This document shows, piece by piece, positions 25,008-33,391 of a DNA stretch of 64,000 bases. Numbering within the stretch: the stretch's first letter is position 1; each line of letters starts with the position of its first letter. A model generated the notes under the pieces. It was not told the origin of the DNA and searched no databases. It worked only from the letters and a program-made list of their open reading frames with translations. The stretch lies in assembly GCA_041441465.1 (NCBI GenBank), contig JASDSY010000022.1, positions 124,001 through 188,000 of the forward strand, written 5' to 3'. Source of the DNA: JASDSY01 sp041441465 (GTDB lineage Bacteria > Muiribacteriota > UBA9980). A program made the translations under genes and the position numbers.

Positions 25008-26237
25008 ATGTCTGAAGCACCCGTAAAAAAAAGTTTTTTTTCAAATCTCGGTTTATGGATAACAATCGCTATGTTTCTTGGAATAATCACCGGAATTTTG
25101 ATGGGGCCGTCCGCAAAAATGTTAGCCCCGCTCGGTGAAATTTTCATGCAATTAATTAAAATGACGGTAATTCCGTTAGTATTCTTTTCTATAATGAGCG
25201 GCGCCATATCATTAGGGGAGACAAAAGCGGCAGGCAAAATAGGCGCGGCGACATTCGCTTACATAATAATAACATCGATGATCGCCGTAGCTCTGGGAAT
25301 TGCAGTCGGCGAAATATTTAAGCCCGGCCTGGGTATTTCGAAGGAATCGTTACAATCAATGTTCTCAAATCAATATGCAGGAAAGGGACAAATCGGCGGA
25401 TTCTGGGACACAATAAAAGCCATAATCCCGGCCAATCCATTTAAGGCGCTAATAGACGGCGATATTTTACAAATCATATTTTTCAGTTTATTTGTAGGAA
25501 TAGCCATATCAACACTCGAAAAAGAAAAAAAGGACTTTATTTTGACGGCATGCAACAATATTTCAGACGGTTTGATAGTAGCGATAATGGCCATCATGTA
25601 CACGGCGCCGATAGGCGTATTCGCTCTTATGGCGGACGCCACGGGAACATTCGGTTATGAAATACTTGAAAAAGTTTTATACCTGTTTATTCTGTATGTC
25701 GGCGCATTAATTATTTACACTTATGGATTTTACGGACTTACGATTAAGTTATTTTCTAAATACCCTGTTATTGATTTTTTCAAAAAAATGCAAAAACCTC
25801 AATTAGTGGCATTATCAACGGCGTCCTCGATGGCGACTCTGCCGGTAAATATGGAAACTTGCGAAGAGGAAATAGGCGTATCGAAAGAAACAACATCATT
25901 CGTACTTCCGCTCGGCGCCACAGTTAATATGAGCGGCAATGCAATTTACTATGCAATGGCTACATGCTTTTTCGCGCAGCTTTTCGGAATTTCTCTCGGA
26001 ATGAAAGAATACATGGCAATAATATTCACTGCGACTGTGGGCTCAATAGGACAGGCAGGAGTTCCCGGGCCGACTCTTTTAGTAGTAGCGGTACTTTCAG
26101 CTGCAAATGTTCCGCTTACCGGGCTTCCTATACTTTTTGGAGTTGACAGATTTTTTGATATGTTAAGAACTGTCACGAATATTACAGGCGATACTGCCTG
26201 CGCGGTAATAGTAGATCAGTTTAAAGACGAAAAATAA
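25008..26237 (+). CDS. Dicarboxylate/amino acid:cation symporter (DAACS family)
   Basis: The 409-aa inner-membrane protein imports dicarboxylates or acidic/neutral amino acids with Na+ or H+. Family marks are IKMTVIPLVFFSIMSGA in the N-terminal half and STASSMATLPVNMETCEEEIGV, which carries the serine-rich re-entrant hairpin. Also present are LPLGATVNMSGNAIYYAMA (NMxG motif) and GVPGPTLLVVAVLSAANVP with FGVDRFFDMLRTVTNITGD. The NMSGN form differs from the NMDGT of classical glutamate transporters and is seen in other substrate groups. The start is ATG 25008 with GGAGG five bases away; the TTG 24987 would include the Shine-Dalgarno in the gene. A strong terminator follows. Confidence 0.92.
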   Translation: MSEAPVKKSFFSNLGLWITIAMFLGIITGILMGPSAKMLAPLGEIFMQLIKMTVIPLVFFSIMSGAISLGETKAAGKIGAATFAYIIITSMIAVALGIAVGEIFKPGLGISKESLQSMFSNQYAGKGQIGGFWDTIKAIIPANPFKALIDGDILQIIFFSLFVGIAISTLEKEKKDFILTACNNISDGLIVAIMAIMYTAPIGVFALMADATGTFGYEILEKVLYLFILYVGALIIYTYGFYGLTIKLFSKYPVIDFFKKMQKPQLVALSTASSMATLPVNMETCEEEIGVSKETTSFVLPLGATVNMSGNAIYYAMATCFFAQLFGISLGMKEYMAIIFTATVGSIGQAGVPGPTLLVVAVLSAANVPLTGLPILFGVDRFFDMLRTVTNITGDTACAVIVDQFKDEK

Positions 26238-26285
26238 TTAAGTACATTATACAAAAAATCAACTTAAATAACGATTTTAAGTTTA

Positions 26286-26336
26286 ATAAAAAAACGGGTA
26301 TGTTCACAAAATAATTGCAACAACCCGTTTTTTTAT
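26286..26336 (+). terminator. Terminator after the symporter
   Basis: ATAAAAAAACGGGT (26286-26299) pairs perfectly with 26323-26336 and ends in a T-run. Confidence 0.85.
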
Positions 26337-26445
26337 TTGACGATCAAAAACTTCACATAACCATAATCTTTGATTATACTTAATTATTAATTAATAGTTT
26401 TTAAAAATTAAACAGCAAAAATCAGCTCAACTTAATAGGGTTACA

Positions 26446-27159
26446 CTAATCCGCGCACTTTTTTTCACCAATTTTAACTGGATATTTAAAAACTGAGTCC
26501 GAGCCGTTCCAGCGTTCCCAATTTTTATATGTAAACTCAATTTTCTCGCCGGAATCCGTTTCTATCAGCTGAGATTTTATTTTATTAGTCGTACTGTCGA
26601 CAATAACCTTCTGCTTAATGTAATGAGAATAATCGACAATCTGATAAATAACCTGATTGCCTGATATTTTTTTAGTAATTTTGCCGTCATTTTTAACGAA
26701 ATTCATATAGGTCATGGAATTGAATTTAGCGATATTTTTCTTCTGCTCGTAATATATCACATAATTGGTTTTATCAAAATAATACCAGACTTTATCAGGA
26801 GTTACAATCAGTGAAAATTTATCGCCATGCGGAAATAAATCTATTTTTTTATCGGCCAGGTCTTTGGAAAACCTTTCGCCGTAAGAAGTAACGTCAATTT
26901 TTTTATACTGCAAATCCTTGCTGTACGCCGTAAATTTTGATTCAACGAATGCGCCGTTTACAAGCTGTTTTATCGAGCCGTCAACCTTGGCGCCGATAAG
27001 ACAGCCCTGAATTAACTTATAATACTCATCAAATAATTGCATATCAATTTTAACTTTCGGAGCCGGTTCATCGTCAAAAGCAAAAGCTTTTCCGGTAAAA
27101 TTAAAGGCGGCAGCCCAACAAAGCGCAAAAAATAATAACACGATACTTTTCTTATTCAC
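26446..27159 (-). CDS. LolA-like periplasmic protein
   Basis: The 237-aa protein has a signal peptide (KSIVLLFFALCWAAAFNFTG, cleavage near AFA-FDD). Its beta-rich body with repeated short aromatic strands resembles the LolA/LolB/LppX lipoprotein-carrier superfamily: KIDLFPHGDKFSLIVTPDKV, WYYFDKTNYVIYYEQ and SGEKIEFTYKNWERW. A role in moving lipids or lipoproteins across the periplasm is an inference. Translation starts at GTG 27159 with GAGG 7-8 bases upstream. It lies 60 bases after the TetR gene on the same strand and so is probably co-transcribed and autoregulated with it, opposite RND pump 1. Confidence 0.65.
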   Translation of the reverse strand: MNKKSIVLLFFALCWAAAFNFTGKAFAFDDEPAPKVKIDMQLFDEYYKLIQGCLIGAKVDGSIKQLVNGAFVESKFTAYSKDLQYKKIDVTSYGERFSKDLADKKIDLFPHGDKFSLIVTPDKVWYYFDKTNYVIYYEQKKNIAKFNSMTYMNFVKNDGKITKKISGNQVIYQIVDYSHYIKQKVIVDSTTNKIKSQLIETDSGEKIEFTYKNWERWNGSDSVFKYPVKIGEKKCAD

Positions 27160-27219
27160 TTTAAAACCTCATTTTGATATATATTACAATTTAACCAGCC
27201 AATAATCTTGATTTTTATT

Positions 27220-27834
27220 TTATTTATCTTTATTTTTTTCAGTAAGCAATCCGTTTAAAAATATATCGGAAAAATATCTTACACAATCTTCATATTTCAT
27301 GTCTTTTAACTGCCGCTTAAAAGGGCCTTCCTTAAACATAGCGATAGAAAGCATCGATGTCATGACGCAAATTGCAGTTTCTTCGTGATTACGGCTGCGA
27401 AATACACCGTTTTTCGAATATTTTTCGAATAATCCTGCGAGATCGTTCACGGTCTTATAAAAACCTTCATAAAAAAAATCGCTTAGCTTTGCTGATTTTG
27501 TGGATTCGGTGAGAAAAAGCCCTATTAATTTTATATCGCGAGAAATAAACTCGAAAGAGCGTTTGCATATTTCACGAAATGCATCTTTTTCAGTCGTCTT
27601 ATTAGCGGCAAAAGACGTTATCGGCATATCATCCATCCGAATAAATATTTCCTTCAGAATTTCAGCTTTATTTTTAAAGTAAAAATAAATAGTGCCTATC
27701 GAAACTCCGGCTTTAGCGGCAATTTCCCTTATAGTAGCACTCGGATACCCTTTTTTCGAAAAAATCTCGATAGCGGCCTTCAAAACATCGTCTTTTTTGT
27801 TTGGCTGCTCTATTTTAATTATACGGCGACCCAT
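27220..27834 (-). CDS. TetR/AcrR-family regulator of RND pump 1
   Basis: The 204-aa regulator has an N-terminal DNA-binding domain with the helix-turn-helix ATIREIAAKAGVSIGTIYFYF (about residues 34-54) and a ligand-binding helical C-terminal domain. The start is ATG 27834 with AAGGA six bases away; a TTG at 27864 would swallow the ribosome binding site and the operator. One GAACAAnnGTTC site (27859-27870) lies just downstream of its own promoter, and three more lie toward the divergent pump genes. This points to repression of both directions, typical of AcrR-type control. The LolA-like gene follows in the same unit. A paralogue is encoded at 33803. Confidence 0.9.
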   Translation of the reverse strand: MGRRIIKIEQPNKKDDVLKAAIEIFSKKGYPSATIREIAAKAGVSIGTIYFYFKNKAEILKEIFIRMDDMPITSFAANKTTEKDAFREICKRSFEFISRDIKLIGLFLTESTKSAKLSDFFYEGFYKTVNDLAGLFEKYSKNGVFRSRNHEETAICVMTSMLSIAMFKEGPFKRQLKDMKYEDCVRYFSDIFLNGLLTEKNKDK

Positions 27835-27858
27835 AAAAATTCCTTCTTTCTGTTTTTC

Positions 27859-27870
27859 GAACAAGCGTTC
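27859..27870. promoter_or_regulatory. TetR operator GAACAAGCGTTC (autoregulatory site)
   Basis: Dyad GAAC-4-GTTC between the tetR -10 box and start codon. It matches three further sites at 28015, 28090 and 28151. Confidence 0.7.
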
Positions 27871-27876
27871 TTTTAA

Positions 27877-27905
27877 ATAGTAACATTAAAAACTCTAAAT
27901 GTCAA
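27877..27905 (-). promoter_or_regulatory. tetR promoter TTGACA-17-TACTAT
   Basis: On the - strand TTGACA (27905-27900) and TACTAT (27882-27877) have 17-base spacing. The operator lies directly downstream. Confidence 0.8.
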
Positions 27906-28014
27906 ACGCATTTTTAATGAATAGTTAAAATATTTCACACAAATAAAACAAAATTTTAACTTAATTTTATGATCTTTTAATCGATAATACATGACATAAA
28001 AAATTCTTTCAAAA

Positions 28015-28026
28015 GAACAATTGTTC
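28015..28026. promoter_or_regulatory. TetR operator GAACAATTGTTC
   Basis: Perfect 12-bp palindrome midway between the divergent genes, sharing GAACAAnnGTTC with the other copies. Confidence 0.65.
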
Positions 28027-28089
28027 AATTTTTTTTATTTTTATAGAAAGCAAAAACATAATATTAAATGATATTTTTATAGTTTTTTA

Positions 28090-28101
28090 GAACAATCGTT
28101 C
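28090..28101. promoter_or_regulatory. TetR operator GAACAATCGTTC upstream of the pump promoter
   Basis: Ten bases before the -35 of the RND pump 1 promoter. Confidence 0.7.
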
Positions 28102-28110
28102 AAAATGTAC

Positions 28111-28139
28111 TTGACATTTTTTATCATTCATGATAAGAT
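28111..28139 (+). promoter_or_regulatory. RND pump 1 promoter TTGACA-17-TAAGAT
   Basis: TTGACA (28111-28116) and TAAGAT (28134-28139) are 17 bases apart, flanked by operators at 28090 and 28151. Confidence 0.8.
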
Positions 28140-28150
28140 TAGATTAAAAA

Positions 28151-28162
28151 GAACAACCGTTC
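28151..28162. promoter_or_regulatory. TetR operator GAACAACCGTTC downstream of the pump promoter
   Basis: Lies at about +5 to +16 of the pump transcript, a typical repressing position. It is 61 bases from the upstream copy at 28090. Confidence 0.7.
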
Positions 28163-28204
28163 AACCATGCAAAAATAATCATGCTATAAAAAGGAGAACC
28201 AGAT

Positions 28205-29056
28205 ATGGGAAAAAAATTTTCAGCAATTACCGCTATTTTTATTTTGATTTTTTGGGCAAGCGCAGTTTACGCCCAAAGCAATGATGTAATCATTTACGGG
28301 ACTACATTACCGTTTAAAAAAGTCGTAATATCGACAAAGGTTCCAGGCACGATAGATTTCCTCCCTGAAATAGAAGGCACTAAAGTAAAAAGCGGCGAAG
28401 TGATTTTAATGATAAACAAAAAAGACTTTGAATTAAGCGCCAACGTTCTGAAAAAGCAGGTATCATTATCTGAAATCGCAACAAATCATGCTTCGCTAGA
28501 AAACAAAAGAATAGAAGAGTTATATAAGAAAAACGCCACTTCGGCGCAAACCAGAGACAATGCTGAATATTCAAAGGATTCGGCGTACGCGTCGCTCGAG
28601 CTTACAAAGTCGAACCTTAAAATCGCCGAAAAATCCATCGAAGACACTATACAAAGAGCGCCTTTCGACGGCATAATATCTAAAAAATTCCTTGAAGTCG
28701 GAGAATATGTCGACAAAGGAAAACCGGTTGTAGAAATAGTAAATATAGACACATTAAAAGCGCAGTTCAAAGTTCCGGAAAAATTCGTCAATAAAGTAAA
28801 AGTCGGCGACAAAATAAAAATTTCTCTCGAACATTGCCCTGAGGTTACATTCACAGGCGAAGTTTATACTATCAATCCAGTAGGCGACAGCGTAAACCAC
28901 GCTTTCGAAATAATAGCCATAATAAAAAATGCCGATCATGCCATAAAAGCCGGCATGTTCATAAAGGGCGTCCTGACTCTCAACACGACCGGTAAACCGG
29001 ATAATAAAGCGATAAGCCAGAACATAAATGAAACACAAAAAAAATCAACCAACTAA
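28205..29056 (+). CDS. RND pump 1 periplasmic adaptor (HlyD/MFP family)
   Basis: The 283-aa adaptor links an inner-membrane RND pump to an outer-membrane channel. A signal peptide (AIFILIFWASAVYA) is followed by the first half of a lipoyl-like domain (FLPEIEGTKVKSGEVILMI), a short alpha-hairpin (about residues 80-135) and the second half (RAPFDGIISKKFLEVGEYVDKG). A beta-barrel domain (AQFKVPEKFVNKVKVGDKIKI) follows. At 283 aa it is short for the family (about 370-400) and has little C-terminal membrane-proximal domain. GGAG precedes ATG 28205 in AAGGAGAACCAGAT. Expression should be released when the TetR repressor at 27220 binds its ligand. The pump permease follows 183 bases later. Confidence 0.9.
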   Translation: MGKKFSAITAIFILIFWASAVYAQSNDVIIYGTTLPFKKVVISTKVPGTIDFLPEIEGTKVKSGEVILMINKKDFELSANVLKKQVSLSEIATNHASLENKRIEELYKKNATSAQTRDNAEYSKDSAYASLELTKSNLKIAEKSIEDTIQRAPFDGIISKKFLEVGEYVDKGKPVVEIVNIDTLKAQFKVPEKFVNKVKVGDKIKISLEHCPEVTFTGEVYTINPVGDSVNHAFEIIAIIKNADHAIKAGMFIKGVLTLNTTGKPDNKAISQNINETQKKSTN

Positions 29057-29122
29057 TATCGCCGGCTAAATAAAATAAACAAAATTCATTTTTTCACATT
29101 TTGAAAACTTAATTAAAGGCGT

Positions 29123-29174
29123 CTAAATACACACGCAATGTTTCTTTGAAAGAACGCTTGACGTGTGTATTTAG
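29123..29174. repeat. Nested inverted repeat between adaptor and permease genes
   Basis: CTAAATACACACG (29123-29135) is perfectly repeated in inverse at 29162-29174. The 26-base spacer contains a second dyad, TTCTTT-G-AAAGAA (29142-29154). No T-run follows on the + strand. It may be an intercistronic stem that sets the ratio or stability of the two messages. Confidence 0.6.
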
Positions 29175-29239
29175 CATCTATACAATGTTAATATAAAACA
29201 ATAAATTTATCAATGCAGTCAGCATGAGAGGATTTTAAG

Positions 29240-32200
29240 ATGGTATTATCAGACGTAAGTATAAAGCGGCCGGTTTTTATAACAATGGTTACGCTTGCCT
29301 TAGTAATATTCGGCACTATATGTTATAACATGATCGGCGTCAACTTATTTCCGGACGTCGAATTTCCAATGGTAACGGTAGTTACCATATTAAAGGGCGC
29401 CTCGCCTGAAACGATAGAATTAAAAGTCACGGATAAAATAGAAGAAGCCGTCAACTCAATTAACGGCATTAAAAAAGTAAATTCGTTCTCGCTTGAAAAT
29501 ATAAGCCAGGTCGTAATAGAATTTGAATTGAACAAAGACGTAAACGTAGCGGCCCAGGACGTGCGCGATAAGGTTTCAGGTATAAGATCAGAATTACCGA
29601 CAGATATTGACGAACCGGTAATAGAAAAAATAGATATAGGCGCGGCAGCCATCATATCGGCCGTTTATTCGTCAAAAAAATCAATAGGCGAAACAACTAA
29701 ATACGCTAAAGACATTATAAAAGAAAGATTACAGAAAGTGCCGGGCGTAGGATCGGTAAAAATCATAGGCGGCCTTGAAAGACAGATAAGAATTTGGGTC
29801 TCGATCGAAAAAATGATGAAGCACGGCGTGACCATCGATGAAATTACGCGCGCGCTGTCTTTAGAAAACATTGAAATTCCAGGCGGCAAACTCGAAACCG
29901 GCACACGCGATATTGTCGTTAAAGTAAAAGGTGAAATCGAAAAATTTGAAGATTTCAAAGATTTATATATAGGCTATAAAAACGGATACGCGGTAAAGCT
30001 CGAGGACGTAGCAAGAATAGAAGACGGGTTAGAAGACCGCAAAAACTACGCCACATTGAACGGTGTCGAAGCCGTCGCGCTTCAGATAAAAAAGCAGAGC
30101 GGAACTAACGTCGTAAAAGTCGCCGACGCGGTAAAGGCGGAAATTGAAAAAATTCAAAAAACCCTCGAACCGGGATCGTCACTAAAAGTCGTAACCGACT
30201 CTTCGAAATTCGTTAAATTATCCATCAATGAAGTGTTGTTTCATCTTTTATTCGGCGGCGGCCTCGCTATCGTCATAGTGTTCTTATTTTTAAGAAACAT
30301 AAGAACGACATTAATTTCGGCGCTGGCACTACCAACTTCAGTTGTTTCTACATTCGCATTCATGAAATATCTAAATTTTACATTTAACAATCTTACAATG
30401 CTTGCGCTTTCGTTATCTATAGGTATGCTCATCGACGACGCCATAGTCGTGCTCGAAAACATTTACAGACATCAGGAAGAAGAAGGCAAAGACATGATGG
30501 ATGCCGCCCAAAGCGGTACGGAAGAAATAGGCCTCGCGGTTTTAGCGACCACTTTCTCGATCGTGGCTGTTTTCGTTCCAGTCGCATTCATGAAGGGCAT
30601 GATAGGAAAATTCTTCTTCGAATTCGGTATGACGGTAACATTCGCGGTGCTTGTATCGCTTTTCGTCTCGTTCACAATGACACCGATGCTCTGCTCGAGA
30701 TTTATGAAACTCGTAAAAACACACGGCATGGCATATAACGCGATCGAAGCCGTATTAAAATTCATAGAAAAAATATACATTGTATTTTTGAAATTAAGCA
30801 TGCGCTTCCGCCTGACAGTTATTTTCATAAGCATATTAATGCTGTTCGGAACCGTTTATTCGGCTAAATTTTTAAAATCTGAATTTGTTCCGATGCAGGA
30901 CAAGGACCAATTCAATATAGTAGTCGAAACGCCGACCGGATCATCCATTGAATATACAGCAAATATGGTGGCTACAATCGAAAATATGCTGAAAAACGAC
31001 AAGAGAATTGTTTCGATATTTTCGACTATCGGCGCCGACGCTCAGGAAAAAACCAATTCAGGGTCAGTGTATGTCGAACTGATACCTAAAGATCAAAGAA
31101 TTAACGCCGACCAATTCCAGATAATGGCCGAATACCGCGAAAAATTTGCAGGGATTACAAATGCAAATATATCGGTCGAAGAAGCGGCCGATATAAGTAT
31201 GGGCAGCGGACGCCAGGCTGTAATACAGTTCGGCATCGCCGGACCTGACCTTAACCAGCTCGAAAAATATTCCAAACAGGTTATGGACGCAATGAAAGCC
31301 GACGGCGGATTCGTCGATGTCGATACCGATTTTAAAGCCGGTAAACCTGAAGCTAGAGTTTATATAAATAGAAACGCGTCATCTCGGCTTTATGTTCCGA
31401 TCGCCTCACTGGCAACCGCGGTCAGAACTCTTGTCGGCGGTGAAAAGGTATCAAAATTTAAAGACATCGGCAACCAATACGATATTAATGTAAGGCTCGA
31501 GCGCGATGAAAGAAAAGACCTTTCAAATATAGAAAATTACTATGTAAGATCGCAGTCCGGCGCTATGGTCGATTTCAAAAATTTAGTGACAATATCCGAA
31601 GAAAGCGGACCGTCACAGATAAGCCGAACAAACCGCCAGAGACAGATCACAATTTATTCTAATTTGAAAGGAATCGCCGTGAGCGACGCCACGAAAAAAA
31701 TAGAAGATATAATTAAAAAAACAAATATGCAGCCAGGCTATTCAATGCAGCTTAGCGGCAAGCTCGAAATGATGGAAGAATCATTCCGAAACATTTTATT
31801 CGCGATGGCCCTTGCTGTAGTTTTCATGTATATGATTATCGCATCGCAATTCGAAAGCTTCATACATCCAATTACGATTATGCTTTCATTGCCGCTCTCG
31901 ATAATAGGCGCGCTCGGCGGGCTTTTGATATTCGGCAAAACCATAAGCATATTCAGCTTGATAGGCATAATAATGCTCATGGGACTTGTCGCAAAAAACG
32001 CCATACTTTTAATAGATTACACTATCACACTCAGGACTCGCGGCTTTACAATGTATGACGCCATAATAAAAGCCGGCCCGACAAGATTGAGGCCTATATT
32101 AATGACAACCGCAGCGATGGTATTCGGCATGCTCCCGATCGCGCTTTCGAAAGGTTCAGGATCGGAAACACAAAGCCCGATGGCAGTTTGCGTTATAGGC

Positions 32201-32308
32201 GGATTAATAACATCGACAGTATTGACACTTGTCGTCGTGCCGGTAGTATATTCAGTAATCGAAGATATCATGGAATATTTTCATAAATTCCTGGGAAAAA
32301 CAGCTTAA
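29240..32308 (+). CDS. RND pump 1 permease (HAE1/AcrB family)
   Basis: The 1022-aa inner-membrane drug/proton antiporter has normal length. The start VLSDVSIKRPVFITMVTLAL is the family's first membrane helix. The proton-relay Asp pair is in IGMLIDDAIVVLENIYRH (about residues 394-411) and the partner Lys is in LMGLVAKNAILLIDY near 917. Twelve membrane segments and two large periplasmic loops can be followed. The gene shares the upstream TetR-controlled promoter. There is no outer-membrane TolC-like gene next to it. The substrate is unknown. Confidence 0.95.
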   Translation: MVLSDVSIKRPVFITMVTLALVIFGTICYNMIGVNLFPDVEFPMVTVVTILKGASPETIELKVTDKIEEAVNSINGIKKVNSFSLENISQVVIEFELNKDVNVAAQDVRDKVSGIRSELPTDIDEPVIEKIDIGAAAIISAVYSSKKSIGETTKYAKDIIKERLQKVPGVGSVKIIGGLERQIRIWVSIEKMMKHGVTIDEITRALSLENIEIPGGKLETGTRDIVVKVKGEIEKFEDFKDLYIGYKNGYAVKLEDVARIEDGLEDRKNYATLNGVEAVALQIKKQSGTNVVKVADAVKAEIEKIQKTLEPGSSLKVVTDSSKFVKLSINEVLFHLLFGGGLAIVIVFLFLRNIRTTLISALALPTSVVSTFAFMKYLNFTFNNLTMLALSLSIGMLIDDAIVVLENIYRHQEEEGKDMMDAAQSGTEEIGLAVLATTFSIVAVFVPVAFMKGMIGKFFFEFGMTVTFAVLVSLFVSFTMTPMLCSRFMKLVKTHGMAYNAIEAVLKFIEKIYIVFLKLSMRFRLTVIFISILMLFGTVYSAKFLKSEFVPMQDKDQFNIVVETPTGSSIEYTANMVATIENMLKNDKRIVSIFSTIGADAQEKTNSGSVYVELIPKDQRINADQFQIMAEYREKFAGITNANISVEEAADISMGSGRQAVIQFGIAGPDLNQLEKYSKQVMDAMKADGGFVDVDTDFKAGKPEARVYINRNASSRLYVPIASLATAVRTLVGGEKVSKFKDIGNQYDINVRLERDERKDLSNIENYYVRSQSGAMVDFKNLVTISEESGPSQISRTNRQRQITIYSNLKGIAVSDATKKIEDIIKKTNMQPGYSMQLSGKLEMMEESFRNILFAMALAVVFMYMIIASQFESFIHPITIMLSLPLSIIGALGGLLIFGKTISIFSLIGIIMLMGLVAKNAILLIDYTITLRTRGFTMYDAIIKAGPTRLRPILMTTAAMVFGMLPIALSKGSGSETQSPMAVCVIGGLITSTVLTLVVVPVVYSVIEDIMEYFHKFLGKTA

Positions 32309-32350
32309 AAATTTACCAAATTTTCCCGGCATAAACTGAATTTTTGACAA

Positions 32351-32420
32351 TAGCAAGGCTTTTGAAGGCTGTGTAAAGCCGGCCACTCCTGACGTTACAC
32401 GGTTTTCAAAAGTCCGGCTA
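32351..32420. repeat. Long imperfect inverted repeat downstream of RND pump 1
   Basis: TAGC-4-CTTTTGAA-4-GTGTAA (from 32351) is mirrored by TTACAC-4-TTCAAAAG-4-GCTA (to 32420), enclosing a GC-rich loop. No T-run follows, so it is not a standard terminator. It could stabilise the mRNA 3' end or be a small mobile-element relic. Confidence 0.5.
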
Positions 32421-32542
32421 AATTTGAAAAGTATATGGAAACGGTAAAATAATAAGCGGGCTAACTTTGATCTGCAGTCAATAAATAACCTCTATGCTAA
32501 AATATGCCGCTTTATTACAAAAGTTTTAAAATTTAAAATCAC

Positions 32543-32571
32543 TTGACAAAAGTAAAAAACAGGTGTAAAAT
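32543..32571 (+). promoter_or_regulatory. Promoter TTGACA-17-TAAAAT for the HhH gene pair
   Basis: TTGACA (32543-32548) and TAAAAT (32566-32571) are 17 bases apart. A large palindrome starts seven bases after the -10. Confidence 0.8.
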
Positions 32572-32577
32572 CAAATC

Positions 32578-32603
32578 ATAAAGTAAGTAATTACTTACTT
32601 TAT
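32578..32603. promoter_or_regulatory. Perfect 26-bp palindromic operator
   Basis: ATAAAGTAAGTAA (32578-32590) is followed directly by its exact reverse complement. It covers the expected transcription start. The TAAGTAATTACTTA core differs from the GAACAAnnGTTC sites, so a different repressor is expected; its size and symmetry suit a TetR/AcrR protein encoded elsewhere. Confidence 0.7.
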
Positions 32604-32634
32604 ATAAATTAATCAAAGCGCTGGTGCTCGATAT

Positions 32635-32910
32635 ATGAAAAGAGAAGCTTCTAAAAAAACCGTAATAAAAAAATTCATGACATTGCCCGGCGTTGACGCA
32701 GCCATCGCTGAAAGCCTTTACTCTATTGGAATCAGGTCATTCGCCGAAATAAGAAGATATACGCCGGAACAGCTTTATGTAAACCTTTTCGCTTTTGAAG
32801 ATTCTTATATCAATAATGATATATTATATATTTTCAGATGCATACATTATTATTTAAAAAATAACAACCCTTCCGGTGAATTATTAAACTGGAAAAATTG
32901 GAAAAATTAG
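32635..32910 (+). CDS. Helix-hairpin-helix Cdd1-like protein (PF11731-like)
   Basis: This 91-aa protein matches the small Cdd1 'pathogenicity locus' family: a helix-hairpin-helix (FMTLPGVDAAIAESLYSIGI), then SFAEIRRYTPEQLYVNL, LYIFRCIHYYL and a closing Trp-rich motif LLNWKNWKN. HhH motifs usually contact DNA non-specifically, but no member's function is known to me with confidence. The gene follows a strong promoter with a 26-bp operator, so it is expected to be inducible. No clear Shine-Dalgarno is visible before ATG 32635. A degenerate relative is encoded just downstream, and a third copy lies at 41976. Confidence 0.75.
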   Translation: MKREASKKTVIKKFMTLPGVDAAIAESLYSIGIRSFAEIRRYTPEQLYVNLFAFEDSYINNDILYIFRCIHYYLKNNNPSGELLNWKNWKN

Positions 32911-32922
32911 CAGGTGATTAAA

Positions 32923-33165
32923 ATGCAGAGTATTGTTTCGCAAAATTATATTTCCAAAGATGATTTTATCGCCAGGTTCATAAAGATACCATACGCGCAT
33001 AAAAAATTAGCAGAATATATATATGACGCAGGGTTTAAAAATTTTGACGACCTGAAAAAAAGCGATCCAGAACTGATATATTCGTTAATTTGCATACGCA
33101 ACAAACAAAATTTAGACTATAACACGCTTTTTGATTTAAAAGCAATAGTCGCTCAAATGGAATAA
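32923..33165 (+). CDS. Small HhH/Cdd1-like protein, copy 1
   Basis: The 80-aa protein shares the HhH-like layout with its upstream neighbour (FIKIPYAHKKLAEYIYDAGF, then KNFDDLKKSDPELIYSL) but lacks the Trp-rich end. It is closely related to the protein at 41976: by eye about 70 percent of residues agree, including LAEYIYDAG and YSLICIRNK. The start is ATG 32923 with AGGTG at 32912-32916; GTG 32914 would lie inside that site. It is 12 bases after the previous gene and ends before a terminator, forming a two-gene operon. Function unknown. Confidence 0.7.
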   Translation: MQSIVSQNYISKDDFIARFIKIPYAHKKLAEYIYDAGFKNFDDLKKSDPELIYSLICIRNKQNLDYNTLFDLKAIVAQME

Positions 33166-33206
33166 CTTAACATAAATTTATTAAACAAAGAGTTTCTTAA
33201 AAAAAC

Positions 33207-33238
33207 AAAAAGGCGGTTAATACATTCCGCCTTTTTTT
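33207..33238 (+). terminator. Terminator of the HhH operon
   Basis: AAAAAGGCGG (33207-33216) pairs with CCGCCTTTTT (33227-33236) and is followed by further T residues. Confidence 0.85.
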
Positions 33239-33334
33239 ATTCCAAATCTTTAAGACTGTAATTTCACTTAAGTTTCGCATAGCCAAACCGGCATTATTAA
33301 GTTAATCTATATTTTTTAACTAACATATTTACGA

Positions 33335-33350
33335 TTGACTTGGAAGTCAA
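33335..33350. promoter_or_regulatory. Dyad TTGACTTGGAAGTCAA, possible operator or promoter
   Basis: TTGACTT and AAGTCAA flank GG in a 16-bp dyad whose left arm could double as a -35 box. It lies 42 bases before the exported zinc-ribbon gene. The layout resembles MerR-type promoters only loosely, since the dyad does not sit between -35 and -10. Confidence 0.4.
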
Positions 33351-33391
33351 ATACACTTTATTGCTTTAAAATAGGTTAAAAGGGAAAATAA

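Larger units (their letters stand above)
32309..32634. other. 326-base gap with hairpin, promoter and operator
   Basis: An imperfect hairpin (32351-32420), a sigma-70 promoter (32543-32571) and a 26-bp palindrome (32578-32603) are listed separately. I see no gene here. Confidence 0.7.

Noticed and set aside
29123..29174. Terminator between adaptor and permease of pump 1
   Set aside because: The stem is AT-rich and lacks a following T-run on the + strand.
32914..32922. GTG 32914 as start of the small HhH gene
   Set aside because: It overlaps the AGGTG ribosome binding site of the better ATG at 32923.
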